NCBI GenBank assembly: GCA_018457135.1
Contig: JAGGDU010000188.1
Span: 54,046 to 98,690 of the forward strand
Reading direction: 5' to 3'
From: Trichodesmium erythraeum GBRTRLIN201
GTDB lineage: Bacteria > Cyanobacteriota > Cyanobacteriia > Cyanobacteriales > Microcoleaceae
Length of the DNA stretch: 44,645 nt
Part shown: positions 37,395-44,645 of the stretch, piece by piece
Position numbering within the stretch: the stretch's first letter is position 1
How the letters are laid out: the number at the start of each line of letters is the position of its first letter
The notes under the pieces: model-generated
Database searches by the model: none
What the model saw: the letters and a program-made list of their open reading frames with translations, nothing else
What the model was told of the DNA's origin: nothing
Program-made: the position numbers and the translations under genes

Positions 37395-37938
37395 ATTTAT
37401 TTGTTCTTGCAAAAAAAAAGTGAAAGTCAGTTTAAGAAGGAGGCAGGAGTTACAGAAACTCTAGAGGACTAGTATTAACTGTTACATATTAACTGTTAAG
37501 CATTAAGTAAATATGATATTATATATTATAATGATATAATTATATATTTTATGATACTAAAATTTAAAGGTGAACTACAGTCAAATAAGTAAAAAAATTA
37601 TGCTGGCTCAACGCGCAGGTATAGCTCAGTATGATTGTCATTGGCAATTATGATTAACCATAAATATATTGCAATATAACTAAAATTACTTAGATAGCAT
37701 TGGAGTAAATTCTTGACTGCTGTTAATATACATAAGCTACTACTAGCAATGGTCAAATCTAAGCGCAACTGGCTTGAAAATTAAATTCAGAATTTAATTC
37801 TACCTAGATCTGATTTAACCCTTTATTAATCAATTATGATTTTATATAACTGTTGACTTTTGCCTTTTGATTTTTGCTTTTTGACTTTTAACTTTTAACT
37901 TATTATTTAATTATCAAAATAATCGGGATTAGATTACA
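37395..37938. other. Spacer between smc and PRC-barrel gene
   Basis: No gene. Ends in a degenerate heptad repeat (37851-37902) just before the next gene. No terminator was recognised after smc. Confidence 0.6.
37851..37902. repeat. Degenerate heptad repeat (TTGACTT/TTAACTT)
   Basis: Runs of TTGACTTTTGC, TTTTTGC and TTAACTTTTAACTTA. Same family as 1013-1165 and 11406-11434; lies 36 bases before a start codon. Confidence 0.75.
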
Positions 37939-39075
37939 ATGAGATCTGAAAAAAACCGCCAACGCTCTGAACTGTTAGGAACTCAAATAATTACTCGTGA
38001 TAAAGGTAAACGCCTAGGAGTAGTAAGTCAATTATGGGTAGATGTTGATAAACGGGAAGTAGTAGCTATTGGGCTACGGGACAATATATTGGCAGTTGCT
38101 GGAATACCTAAGTTTATGTTTCTCAAGGACGTCTGTGAAATAGGTGATGTGATATTAGTAGATGACGAAGAAGTAATAGAGGAAGATATTGATACTGAAG
38201 CTTATAGTGGGTTGATAAATAGTGAAGTTTTGACAGAAAATGGTGATTTTTTAGGCAGGGTTCGAGATTTCAAGTGTGATGTAAGAGATGGTAAAGTTTT
38301 GTCATTGATTATCGCTTCCATTGGTATACCCCAAATTCCAGACCAAATTATCAGCACTTATGAAATGCCTATTGATGAAATTGTTGCTAGTGGGCCCAAT
38401 CGTCTAATTGTTTTTGAAGGTTCTGAAGAAAAACTACAACAGTTAACAGTAGGAGTATTGGAACGTCTGGGTCTAGCAGAAGCACCTTGGCAAAAAGAGG
38501 AAGAAGGTTTATATAACCCTCCTACTGTAAATCCTGATAACCAATTAGGTCCAGGACAGTTAGTGTCTCGTGAACCTATTCGTACAGCCAGACGCTCTAC
38601 TCAGGAGACATGGGATGATAACTGGGTTGAACCAGAGCCAGTAGAAAGTAGGGTAATTGAACCAGAACCAGTTTATCGTAAGTATTATGAACAAGAAATG
38701 GCTCCTCCTCCCCGGCAGCGAGAACAAGAAGCGGTTTATGATAATTATTATGAGCCAGAGCCTGTTGCTCCCCCATCAGCGCGTCAGGTAAGGGTAGAAC
38801 CTGCTGATAATGACTACTATGAGGAAGAAGGTAATTGGGGTGACTCAGAGACTGGATATGATAATGAACAGGATAGATATCAGAAGAAAGAGGATGGATA
38901 TCAGAAGAAAGAGGATGGATATCAGAAGAAAGAATATAAAGCAACTTCGGAGTATGAATATGATGAGGAGATAGATAGAGATGCTTGGGCTGATGATGAG
39001 GCTCCAAAACCTTATCAGGCTCCACGGGTGAATATTCCTGAAAAAACTAAGGTCCCAGAATATGAAGATTATTAG
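37939..39075 (+). CDS. Protein with two PRC-barrel domains and a disordered acidic tail
   Basis: The 378-aa protein has two PRC-barrel domains (about 5-70 and 92-165; GTQIITRDKGKRLGVVSQLWVD and SEVLTENGDFLGRVRDFKCD). PRC-barrels occur in photosynthetic reaction-centre H subunits, in RimM and in many cyanobacterial proteins of unknown role. Residues about 190-378 are Pro/Glu/Tyr-rich and probably disordered; they contain a 7-aa repeat (GYQKKED, 21 nt) at 38877-38937. No signal peptide or TM. It may interact with RNA, the thylakoid or division proteins; no function is certain. A plausible terminator follows at 39187. Confidence 0.85.
   Translation: MRSEKNRQRSELLGTQIITRDKGKRLGVVSQLWVDVDKREVVAIGLRDNILAVAGIPKFMFLKDVCEIGDVILVDDEEVIEEDIDTEAYSGLINSEVLTENGDFLGRVRDFKCDVRDGKVLSLIIASIGIPQIPDQIISTYEMPIDEIVASGPNRLIVFEGSEEKLQQLTVGVLERLGLAEAPWQKEEEGLYNPPTVNPDNQLGPGQLVSREPIRTARRSTQETWDDNWVEPEPVESRVIEPEPVYRKYYEQEMAPPPRQREQEAVYDNYYEPEPVAPPSARQVRVEPADNDYYEEEGNWGDSETGYDNEQDRYQKKEDGYQKKEDGYQKKEYKATSEYEYDEEIDRDAWADDEAPKPYQAPRVNIPEKTKVPEYEDY
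38877..38937 (+). repeat. 21-nt in-frame tandem repeat
   Basis: Three copies of the unit GGATATCAGAAGAAAGAGGA (20 of 21 bases) encode GYQKKED within the disordered tail of the PRC-barrel protein. Copy number may vary. Confidence 0.85.
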
Positions 39076-39186
39076 GTTACTGTTTTGATCTGTTACTGCT
39101 AGCCTAAGTTTTGCCAGTTAATTTTTGTCACTGCTGACAACTAAGGGTTAGTTTTAAGAAAAAAATTTATCTGCCTATTTATCTTT

Positions 39187-39213
39187 AGGAGCTTGTTTTC
39201 TAAGCTCCTTTTC
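39187..39213 (+). terminator. Rho-independent terminator of the PRC-barrel gene
   Basis: AGGAGCTT (39187-39194) pairs perfectly with AAGCTCCT (39202-39209) around a 7-base loop, followed by TTTCT. It is the clearest intrinsic terminator in this window. Confidence 0.75.
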
Positions 39214-39398
39214 TAATGGCTCGCTCTGACAAAATTTACTACTCTATAATAGTTAAAACAAAAATAGCTCTTATAAATAAGCTGATATTTGTCTATATTG
39301 ATTGATATTTTATTCAGCTTGTCTTGATATTATGAGTGCTAACACTTGTTGAGAATACATAATAAAAGTAACGGGGTTCGGGGGTATCTCCCAATGTC

Positions 39399-39435
39399 TA
39401 CTGTAAAAACCTGTAGACGCTTTTACAGTAATTTT
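39399..39435. repeat. Perfect 10-bp inverted repeat
   Basis: TACTGTAAAA (39399-39408) and TTTTACAGTA (39421-39430) flank 12 bases; ATTTTT follows. May serve as a second terminator-like structure. The word GACTACAGTA recurs just after, and also near 4611 and 33341. Confidence 0.6.
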
Positions 39436-39467
39436 TATGTTCATAGACTACAGTAAAAATAATGTAC

Positions 39468-39528
39468 GCAAGTTCCCTACAAGGTTTTGGTTATGGGGAT
39501 GTGGTTTATGAATTTGAAAAGCGCCGTA
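39468..39528. repeat. Dispersed repeat family B, copy 2
   Basis: Gap-free 61-base match to 10145-10205, about 80% identical. Confidence 0.65.
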
Positions 39529-39611
39529 AGCGGTTATTTTGCTTTAATGGTTTGCGCTTACAGTAGTTTCAATTGCGATCTGCATTTAGGAAAAGATTGA
39601 TAGAATACTAC

Positions 39612-40097
39612 TCAAATCAAATTTTTAACTACTTCAATAACGGCTTCTGGAGTGTTTACAACAAAAACTGTTTGAGGAGATAAGGCAACAAAAAAAGCCT
39701 GACTTTCTAAGTTATTATTCAACAAAATTACTTTTTTATTATTCTTAATTGCTAAAGCAATTTCGGAAGCAGTTCCTACTCCCATTCCGCAGGCAATAAC
39801 AACGTCACTAGAAAGTACATTAATATTATTACGACTATTTCCCATATCAGTAATAATGGGAATATCTACAGCCTCAGAAATACTATGAAGATTATTGTCG
39901 GGTAAAATTCCAATAGTTAAACCATTAAGAAATTTCGCTCCCCGACTCGCAGCATCCATTACTCCAATATTTCGCCCTCCTGTCAATAATACCCAAGATT
40001 CTTGAGCAATTAATTGACCTAGTTTATAGGCATTTTTTAGGTCTGTTGAAGTGGCGCTATTGCCAGGACCCATGACACCGATGATGGTTTTTTTCAT
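39612..40097 (-). CDS. SLOG-superfamily protein (TIGR00725 family)
   Basis: The 161-aa protein has the TIGR00725/LOG-like Rossmann-fold core: GVMGPGN near the N-terminus, LLTGGRNIGVMDAASRGA (about 37-54) and the second nucleotide-binding loop GMGVGTASEIALAI (about 105-118). Proteins of this fold (lysine-decarboxylase-like) act on nucleotides or bind them; the cytokinin-activating LOG enzymes are related, but the PGGxGTxxE motif of LOG is altered here. Cellular role unknown. ATG at 40097 is well placed. The neighbour at 40153 is a repeat, not a gene. Confidence 0.82.
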   Translation of the reverse strand: MKKTIIGVMGPGNSATSTDLKNAYKLGQLIAQESWVLLTGGRNIGVMDAASRGAKFLNGLTIGILPDNNLHSISEAVDIPIITDMGNSRNNINVLSSDVVIACGMGVGTASEIALAIKNNKKVILLNNNLESQAFFVALSPQTVFVVNTPEAVIEVVKNLI

Positions 40098-40152
40098 TTT
40101 TGGTATTTTTTTTTATTTTATAGCTGAAATAACTTACGGTGCTTTCTTTTTT

Positions 40153-40223
40153 TATGAGTTAAAACTACCTGGGGAAGATACCTACAATACATAATTTTTA
40201 CTATTTACTTTGTAGATAATTTG
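40153..40223. repeat. Dispersed repeat family A, copy 3
   Basis: 71-base gap-free match to 400-470, about 57 of 71 identical by eye. Confidence 0.65.
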
Positions 40224-40493
40224 CCTGAAATATGCTGTATATTATGTCCGGTTAAATACTTATACTTTCCAATAGATGAGTTACTTATGCTGAATTTGGG
40301 AGGTGGAAAAAGGTTGAATTTTACTTACGAGGGAAGGTTTTTTAATTATTGATTATCCGAACATAATATTACTGGTATTTTAACTGAAAAAAATGAGGTT
40401 TTGATAATTTTTTATCTACTATTAAATCAATGTTTTGATAATTGATTTATCTCTCAATTTTGCCTAGATAATTAGCTAATAGCTGAGGACTGA

Positions 40494-40526
40494 ATGGTAA
40501 TATTTTTTTTGATAAAATATTACCAT
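40494..40526 (-). terminator. Stem-loop at the end of the CHAT operon
   Basis: ATGGTAATATTTT (40494-40506) and AAAATATTACCAT (40514-40526) form a perfect 13-bp stem with a 7-base loop, extendable by three weaker pairs. It begins 9 bases after the stop of the membrane-anchored protein. It has no T-run, so termination or mRNA protection are equally possible. Confidence 0.6.
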
Positions 40527-40535
40527 TTAATTATT

Positions 40536-41921
40536 TTATTTTTTGTTTTTAGGTTTGGTAAGATGCCAGGTTATTCCTCCTGCTAATAGGGTGGCTAAAA
40601 TGCTTAAAATTAAAGTCAAAATAACAGGATGAATTGTTTCTATTTTTCCGGTAGATTTGAAGGTTAGAGGTACATCAATATGACCAGTACTAGAAGCAAT
40701 AATTCCTCCTGTTCCTAATCCTATACCAATAATTTGAATGGTTCTTTCTAAGTGGCGATCGCTTTCTAATTGGTCTGTTTCTGCTATGCCTCTAATTGCG
40801 TTTACTAATTGTTCAAATAACTGCTGACCAGGGGATAGATAGTTAATATCGGTTTCAATTTGTCTGTGACGGATGTGGCTGGTTTTATTCAAAAATTCTT
40901 GCCAATATGGAGGGATTTCACTAGTTTTTTTAATTTTTTCTAGGCAGATTTCATAATTTTTGATGTTTGTTTCGAGGGCGGTTTTATGTGTTTTTAGGTC
41001 TCGCACATAACGGGAATAATATAGATAGTCTTTTGGTATTTTTTCGAGGATTTCTTTGAGAGATTCTAGTCTGGTTTTTGGGTCTTCTATTATTTTAGAG
41101 AAGTTTTCCATTTGTGTTTCTAATTTGCCGTAGGATTTTCGGGCTTTGGGGTAGAGATTTCGTGATTCTTGATAGATAAAATTGATTTTATGGCGACAAC
41201 ATAATAATTGTAATATCCATTCATAGGATTTTTCTGCTAGTTTTAATGTTTCTGCTTGACTATTTTTTAATAAGACTAATATTTTGAATGGTTGACTTTG
41301 GTTATTATTTTGGTTTAATTCTGTTCCTTGGTATTCAAATAGTAAGCTATTAAATAATTTGCTTTGGCTGAGAAATACAGGTTCAATTTGGGCGGAATTG
41401 AATAAGTTTTCTACACATTCATCGGCTATTTGTTGGGGATTTACTTCTGAGTCTATTTCTCCATAAATTAAAAATGTTTCTCCTAGTGATGCTTGAATTG
41501 ATGAGGGTAATAGGTTGTTTATGGGGAATTTTTTTAGTTGAGAAATATCTAGTTTTTCTTCTGATAATTTAGGTGTGAGAGTTAGGTCGGCGGCGTAGGT
41601 GTCGTTGAGGATAAATGGCTGGAGATTACCTGCTATTTTGCATTCTTCTATTTCAATTACACCTAGGTCTATTGTTTGCTTTGATCTGCTCATCCACCAG
41701 TTATTTTCATGAGTTTTAAAATCTAGGTTGTAGTTGCCATTTTGGTCGTAGCAAATTAATTGATGGGGTAAATATTTGAGTCCTAAAAATGGTAGAGATT
41801 TTTCTCCGAGTTGGGTGAGGTTTTCCCATAATAATTTGCCTTCCTGGTCGTTTGTTTCTGAAGATTCTAGGAATGGAGAATATAGATGAAATGCTAATAA
41901 GCTAATTGTCAAGTTTTTCAT
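40536..41921 (-). CDS. Unknown protein with coiled coil and two C-terminal TM helices (CHAT-linked)
   Basis: The 461-aa protein matches no family I can name. The N-terminal 230 residues look like a folded alpha/beta domain beginning LTISLLAFHL, followed by a long helical and coiled-coil region (about 235-385) and two hydrophobic C-terminal segments (about 395-412, QIIGIGLGTGGII, and about 430-452, VILTLILSILATLLAGGITW), ending in a basic tail KPKNKK. The long helix leading into a short TM pair resembles pore- or channel-type layouts such as CorA in outline only; no sequence motif supports that. It is the last gene of a minus-strand run after a TPR-CHAT protease and a small acidic protein, but is 459 bases from the latter. 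It may be a membrane effector or a substrate of the protease; this is inference. Confidence 0.7.
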   Translation of the reverse strand: MKNLTISLLAFHLYSPFLESSETNDQEGKLLWENLTQLGEKSLPFLGLKYLPHQLICYDQNGNYNLDFKTHENNWWMSRSKQTIDLGVIEIEECKIAGNLQPFILNDTYAADLTLTPKLSEEKLDISQLKKFPINNLLPSSIQASLGETFLIYGEIDSEVNPQQIADECVENLFNSAQIEPVFLSQSKLFNSLLFEYQGTELNQNNNQSQPFKILVLLKNSQAETLKLAEKSYEWILQLLCCRHKINFIYQESRNLYPKARKSYGKLETQMENFSKIIEDPKTRLESLKEILEKIPKDYLYYSRYVRDLKTHKTALETNIKNYEICLEKIKKTSEIPPYWQEFLNKTSHIRHRQIETDINYLSPGQQLFEQLVNAIRGIAETDQLESDRHLERTIQIIGIGLGTGGIIASSTGHIDVPLTFKSTGKIETIHPVILTLILSILATLLAGGITWHLTKPKNKK

Positions 41922-42380
41922 TTTTAGATTTAGTATTTTGTTTCATTTTTCAATCTAGCCTACAATTTTATGGCTATTATATATGTTTTTCTATAGATAT
42001 TAATACTACTTTTTTGGGTTTTGATTTTTCAATTTAACTTACATTTTTTTGGCTGCTATCTACATTTTTCTATGGCTATTAATATTACTTTTTTGGGTTT
42101 TGATTTTTCAATTTAACTTACATTTTTTTGGCTGCTATCTACATTTTTCTATAGTTATTAATATTATTGCTGTTGGGTTTCATTGTGCAACGCAACCTAC
42201 AATTTTGCAGCTTTTTATAGGAGGAGTTAACTGCAGTTAACCCCCCTACAAATATTTGATAATTTCTTTCTTATATAAATTTTGCAGTTGTGATTTTTCC
42301 AATTGATATTATTGGCTTTGGGTTTCGTTTTTCCTGTTTTCTGCCCAACCTACAACTACAATTTACCAACTTTAAGTTGA
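41922..42380. other. Spacer filled with a 79-nt tandem repeat
   Basis: Nearly the entire spacer between the small acidic gene and the membrane-anchored gene is repetitive (see 41931-42220). A further degenerate unit may lie at 42290-42360. A short plus-strand open frame here (42049-42240) is a by-product of the repeats. Confidence 0.75.
41931..42220. repeat. 79-nt tandem repeat
   Basis: Units start at about 41931, 42009, 42088 and 42167. Units 2 and 3 are nearly identical over 79 bases, including GGGTTTTGATTTTTCAATTT and GGCTGCTATCTACATTTTTC; units 1 and 4 are more diverged. It interrupts the CHAT operon and could influence expression of the last gene. Confidence 0.88.
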
Positions 42381-42734
42381 TTATTTCTTTTCAGAGTTTT
42401 CCTCTGGTTTCGGTTCAGGAGTATTTTTTTTGATGGCATTAAGTATTAACTCTTTGGTAGATTCATTTTCGTTTCCCGGAGGAGCTTTTGCCCCGCCAAA
42501 ACCTAATTTTCTCCACTCAATCTCTGGTAATTTCTTCACTTGATTTCTATAGGCTTCTTGAATTTCTAACCGAGATTCTTCCCTTAACCAATCATCAATT
42601 TGATTGGCTATTTCTTCAGAATCTTCTGGCATTTGCTCGACTAAATTTAATAAGTTGGGAAACTCTTCAGGGGGGATGGCTTGATCATTTATTATGTCAA
42701 TAAATGTTTTGATAGTATAGTAGTCTTCATACAT
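42381..42734 (-). CDS. Small acidic protein between CHAT protease and membrane protein
   Basis: The 117-aa protein matches no family I recognise. It is acidic and helical for the first about 60 residues (YEDYYTIKTFIDIINDQAIPPEEFPNLL), has a conserved-looking LGFGGAKAPPG turn near 77-87, and a Pro/Glu/Lys-rich tail. Translation is coupled to the upstream CHAT gene: that gene's stop TAA is three bases before this ATG (TAACCTATG), and the ribosome site AAGGAG sits inside the end of the CHAT reading frame. An adaptor or substrate of the protease is plausible. Confidence 0.78.
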   Translation of the reverse strand: MYEDYYTIKTFIDIINDQAIPPEEFPNLLNLVEQMPEDSEEIANQIDDWLREESRLEIQEAYRNQVKKLPEIEWRKLGFGGAKAPPGNENESTKELILNAIKKNTPEPKPEENSEKK

Positions 42735-42737
42735 AGG

Positions 42738-44645
42738 TTATTCTCCTTTTCCGACAACACAAAAACCAGCCCAAAAATAAGGTGAGTTATATGGTTTACA
42801 ATTGACTCCTTCTAGATTTTCCATTTTAGTAAATGTTTCTTCTAATTTTTCTTGCCAAATAATTTTTAGAGGGGACTTTATGACCCACTCTTTCAATTCT
42901 TGCACCTTTGTATCTCTTAACCAGTTTTGGGCTATTTTTAAGGCTATTATTATATTATCATATTTTTTTAATTCTTGATATAATCTTAACATTAATAACG
43001 CTGTTGCATCAACTCTCACACTCCAAAGACTGGCAATAATATTTGTACTTCCTGCTAGGAGAAAACCGCTGGGTAAACCTACATATTCTTGATTGAAGAT
43101 ATCTGTTAATCCTGTTTCGCAAGCGGCTAGGGTTACTAGGCGACATTTGCTTAAATTTAGGTTTTGAATAATATCTCCTAATGTGAGTTTTTCATCGGCT
43201 AATATTAATCCTGAATCTAGGGGATAAGTAGGGTTAAATACTCCATGACAGAAGAATAATATGGAGTTAGCAAGGGATAATTTGGGATGGTTAATTAATG
43301 CTGATTTTGTGGCTTGATTTTCTTGGATTATTTCCACATTATTAAATTGTTTTTTGATTATTGAAATAATGCCTAAGTGGGGTGAATTTTCGGTGTCGTT
43401 GAGGTTTTGAATGGCAAATAAACTCTGAAATTCTTGGTTTTTTCGTTCTCTAACTTTTTGCAATATTTGGCAGCTTGGAGCATAGCTTACTCCCTGGTTA
43501 AAATAATCCTGGAGATATTTTTTTTCTGGGTTTTCTTGACTATTTTCTGGGTTATTAATGGGTAAGATATGAAGGGGGAGAAAATGTAGGAAGGAATGGG
43601 GAATTAAGGTGAGTCTTTGACATTCACTTTCGAGGATGGGTTGGAGTATTTCTTTTATATGTAAAATTTCTCCTAGTTTTTCTAGGCGAGTTGTTATTTT
43701 TGTCTCCCATTCTTGTTGTAATTTTTTGGCTTTTTCCTGATTTTCTTGATGTGCTATTTTAAGTTCATAATATTTATCTACATATTCTTGTGCCCACTCC
43801 TGTAAATTTTTTAAGCCGTCTTCGGTAGACTGCCACATAAATAATTCTGATGTTGCTGTTGAGGTTGGGGGAACTAGGATAAATGCTAGGAATTTTTCTC
43901 CCATAATATACCACTCAATAATTGCTGTCTGCTGTTCTGTGGCAAGTTGCTGAATTTCTCTAAAAGCTATTGGTTGCACTTCCTGGGTCAGGCGGAAGGT
44001 GGGGTCGTATTCCTGAATTTGATTAAATGTTTTTTCTAACTGCTGTCTGAGTTTCTGTAATTCTTCGTTTAGCTGTTTCTCAGATTTTTCTAATGATGTT
44101 TTTTCCTCTGTGTTTTGCTGTGATAGTTGTTTTCTGACTTTCTCTAGTTCTCCTTTGTTGACGCGAATTTCTTTTTGTTGTTGTTGAAGTTGTTGGGTTA
44201 TTTCTGGGGGTACATTATCTTGAGGAACTAAGTCGCGGTTGGTGAGGAGTTGGACTAGGTTTCGGGCTTGACTGCGCTCGGCTATTTCTAGTGCTTGTTC
44301 TAACTTTTTTAGGTGTATGTATGCTTGGATGGCTTTGTTATAGATATTGATGTTTTCTTTGAGTATTTCCTGGCGGCGATCGTCGGTGGTTGCCCAACTG
44401 CGGCTGAGTTCCACTGCGGTTATGGCTTTTTTATAGTTGTCGGCGGCGAGTTGCCAGTTTTGGTTGTCGAAATATAGGTTGCCTAGGTTGTTGGTGGTTT
44501 GGAGGTGGTTGATGGGGTCTGCTTCTAGGGTGCGCACCAGCAAAGCTTGTTCGTATGCAGCAATGGCGGCTTCAATATTTTGGGCTTTGTCTCCCCTTAT
44601 TCTGTCACTGTAGGCATTGCCGAGATTATTTTGAGTCATTGCCCA
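42738..44645 (-). CDS. TPR-CHAT caspase-like protease (5' end beyond the window)
   Basis: The reading frame runs off the right edge: codons upstream of the first ATG (44639) read W-A and continue the WAMTQNNLGNAYSDR pattern of a TPR array, so more TPRs are expected beyond. Visible order (numbered from that ATG): TPR repeats about 1-130, a coiled-coil segment about 145-225, then the CHAT domain about 240-633. The caspase-type dyad is intact: His465 in FFCHGVFN and Cys507 in TLAACETG. CHAT proteases of bacteria are cysteine proteases; those in cyanobacteria with TPR arrays are generally of unknown substrate, and some act in programmed death or defence. The following two genes are candidates for its partners. 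Confidence 0.88.
   Translation of the reverse strand, partial: WAMTQNNLGNAYSDRIRGDKAQNIEAAIAAYEQALLVRTLEADPINHLQTTNNLGNLYFDNQNWQLAADNYKKAITAVELSRSWATTDDRRQEILKENINIYNKAIQAYIHLKKLEQALEIAERSQARNLVQLLTNRDLVPQDNVPPEITQQLQQQQKEIRVNKGELEKVRKQLSQQNTEEKTSLEKSEKQLNEELQKLRQQLEKTFNQIQEYDPTFRLTQEVQPIAFREIQQLATEQQTAIIEWYIMGEKFLAFILVPPTSTATSELFMWQSTEDGLKNLQEWAQEYVDKYYELKIAHQENQEKAKKLQQEWETKITTRLEKLGEILHIKEILQPILESECQRLTLIPHSFLHFLPLHILPINNPENSQENPEKKYLQDYFNQGVSYAPSCQILQKVRERKNQEFQSLFAIQNLNDTENSPHLGIISIIKKQFNNVEIIQENQATKSALINHPKLSLANSILFFCHGVFNPTYPLDSGLILADEKLTLGDIIQNLNLSKCRLVTLAACETGLTDIFNQEYVGLPSGFLLAGSTNIIASLWSVRVDATALLMLRLYQELKKYDNIIIALKIAQNWLRDTKVQELKEWVIKSPLKIIWQEKLEETFTKMENLEGVNCKPYNSPYFWAGFCVVGKGE

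Larger units (their letters stand above)
39076..39611. other. Spacer between convergent genes
   Basis: Contains a terminator (39187-39213), a perfect 10-bp inverted repeat (39399-39430) and dispersed repeat family B copy 2 (39468-39528). No gene. Confidence 0.7.
40098..40535. other. Spacer with repeat and stem-loop
   Basis: Holds a copy of dispersed repeat family A (40153-40223) and a long AT-rich stem-loop (40494-40526). No gene. Confidence 0.7.

Noticed and set aside
38597-39025. Open frame of 142 codons on the minus strand
   Set aside because: Antisense to the repetitive tail of the PRC-barrel protein; low-complexity His/Pro/Leu translation.
42049-42240. Open frame on the plus strand in the repeat region
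   Set aside because: Created by the 79-nt repeat; translation repeats and has no start signal.
1-44645. tRNA or rRNA genes
   Set aside because: I scanned spacers for T-loop-type motifs and CCA-like ends and saw no convincing cloverleaf; no rRNA segment was recognised.

Overview
This window is chromosomal DNA of a cyanobacterium, most likely a filamentous marine type such as Trichodesmium or Okeania. The evidence is: many HIP1 palindromes (GCGATCGC) inside genes, ferredoxin:thioredoxin reductase, cyanobacterial-type CobT, PRC-barrel, DUF309 and TonB-like proteins, a TPR-CHAT protein, very AT-rich spacers, roughly two-thirds coding density, and heptanucleotide short tandem repeats. The genus is an inference; no rRNA or other taxonomic marker is present. 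I found no tRNA, rRNA or CRISPR array.

Layout. 1-1342 is a gene-free, repeat-rich spacer (55-bp direct repeat, long TTAACTT heptad array). 1343-4189 holds a DprA/SLOG-like protein with a duplicated C-terminal module, then a DUF58 protein. 4190-4825 holds several hairpins that may be a structured RNA. 4826-7288 (minus) encodes a three-part surface protein: lipobox, trypsin-like protease, TM segment, six near-identical TPRs and an FGE-sulfatase domain. 8711-10057 holds ftrC and a DUF309 gene. 10443-12298 (minus) holds holB and tmk. A small hypothetical gene diverges from tmk, and a Cu-type P1B ATPase lies at 13238-15559 (minus). 15560-16991 holds a decayed response-regulator fragment. A pseudo-alpha/beta-hydrolase (minus) and a TonB-like protein (plus) follow. 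20728-24464 (minus) is a translationally coupled pair: a coiled-coil acidic protein and an Hsp70/actin-fold ATPase. 25094-27754 is a plus-strand run of Crp/Fnr regulator, DUF2232 membrane protein and CobT-like protein. 28539-28913 is a small coiled-coil protein. 28929-31208 has no intact gene but contains a badly decayed DDE transposase. 31209-39075 holds lgt, cobM, smc and a PRC-barrel protein. 39612-40097 is a TIGR00725/SLOG protein. 40536-44645 (minus) is an apparent operon of a TPR-CHAT protease (5' end outside the window), a small acidic protein and a membrane-anchored coiled-coil protein.

How they work together. The housekeeping content covers DNA replication (holB, tmk), chromosome organisation (smc), lipoprotein lipidation (lgt), corrin synthesis (cobM, CobT-like), copper homeostasis and redox control (ftrC). 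The best candidates for something undescribed are the CHAT module at the right edge, the coupled coiled-coil/Hsp70-like pair, the protease-TPR-FGE lipoprotein and the hairpin-rich region at 4305-4480. The non-coding third is shaped by repeats: at least three dispersed families, tandem arrays with periods of about 7, 14, 28, 79 and 103 nt, and decayed genes.
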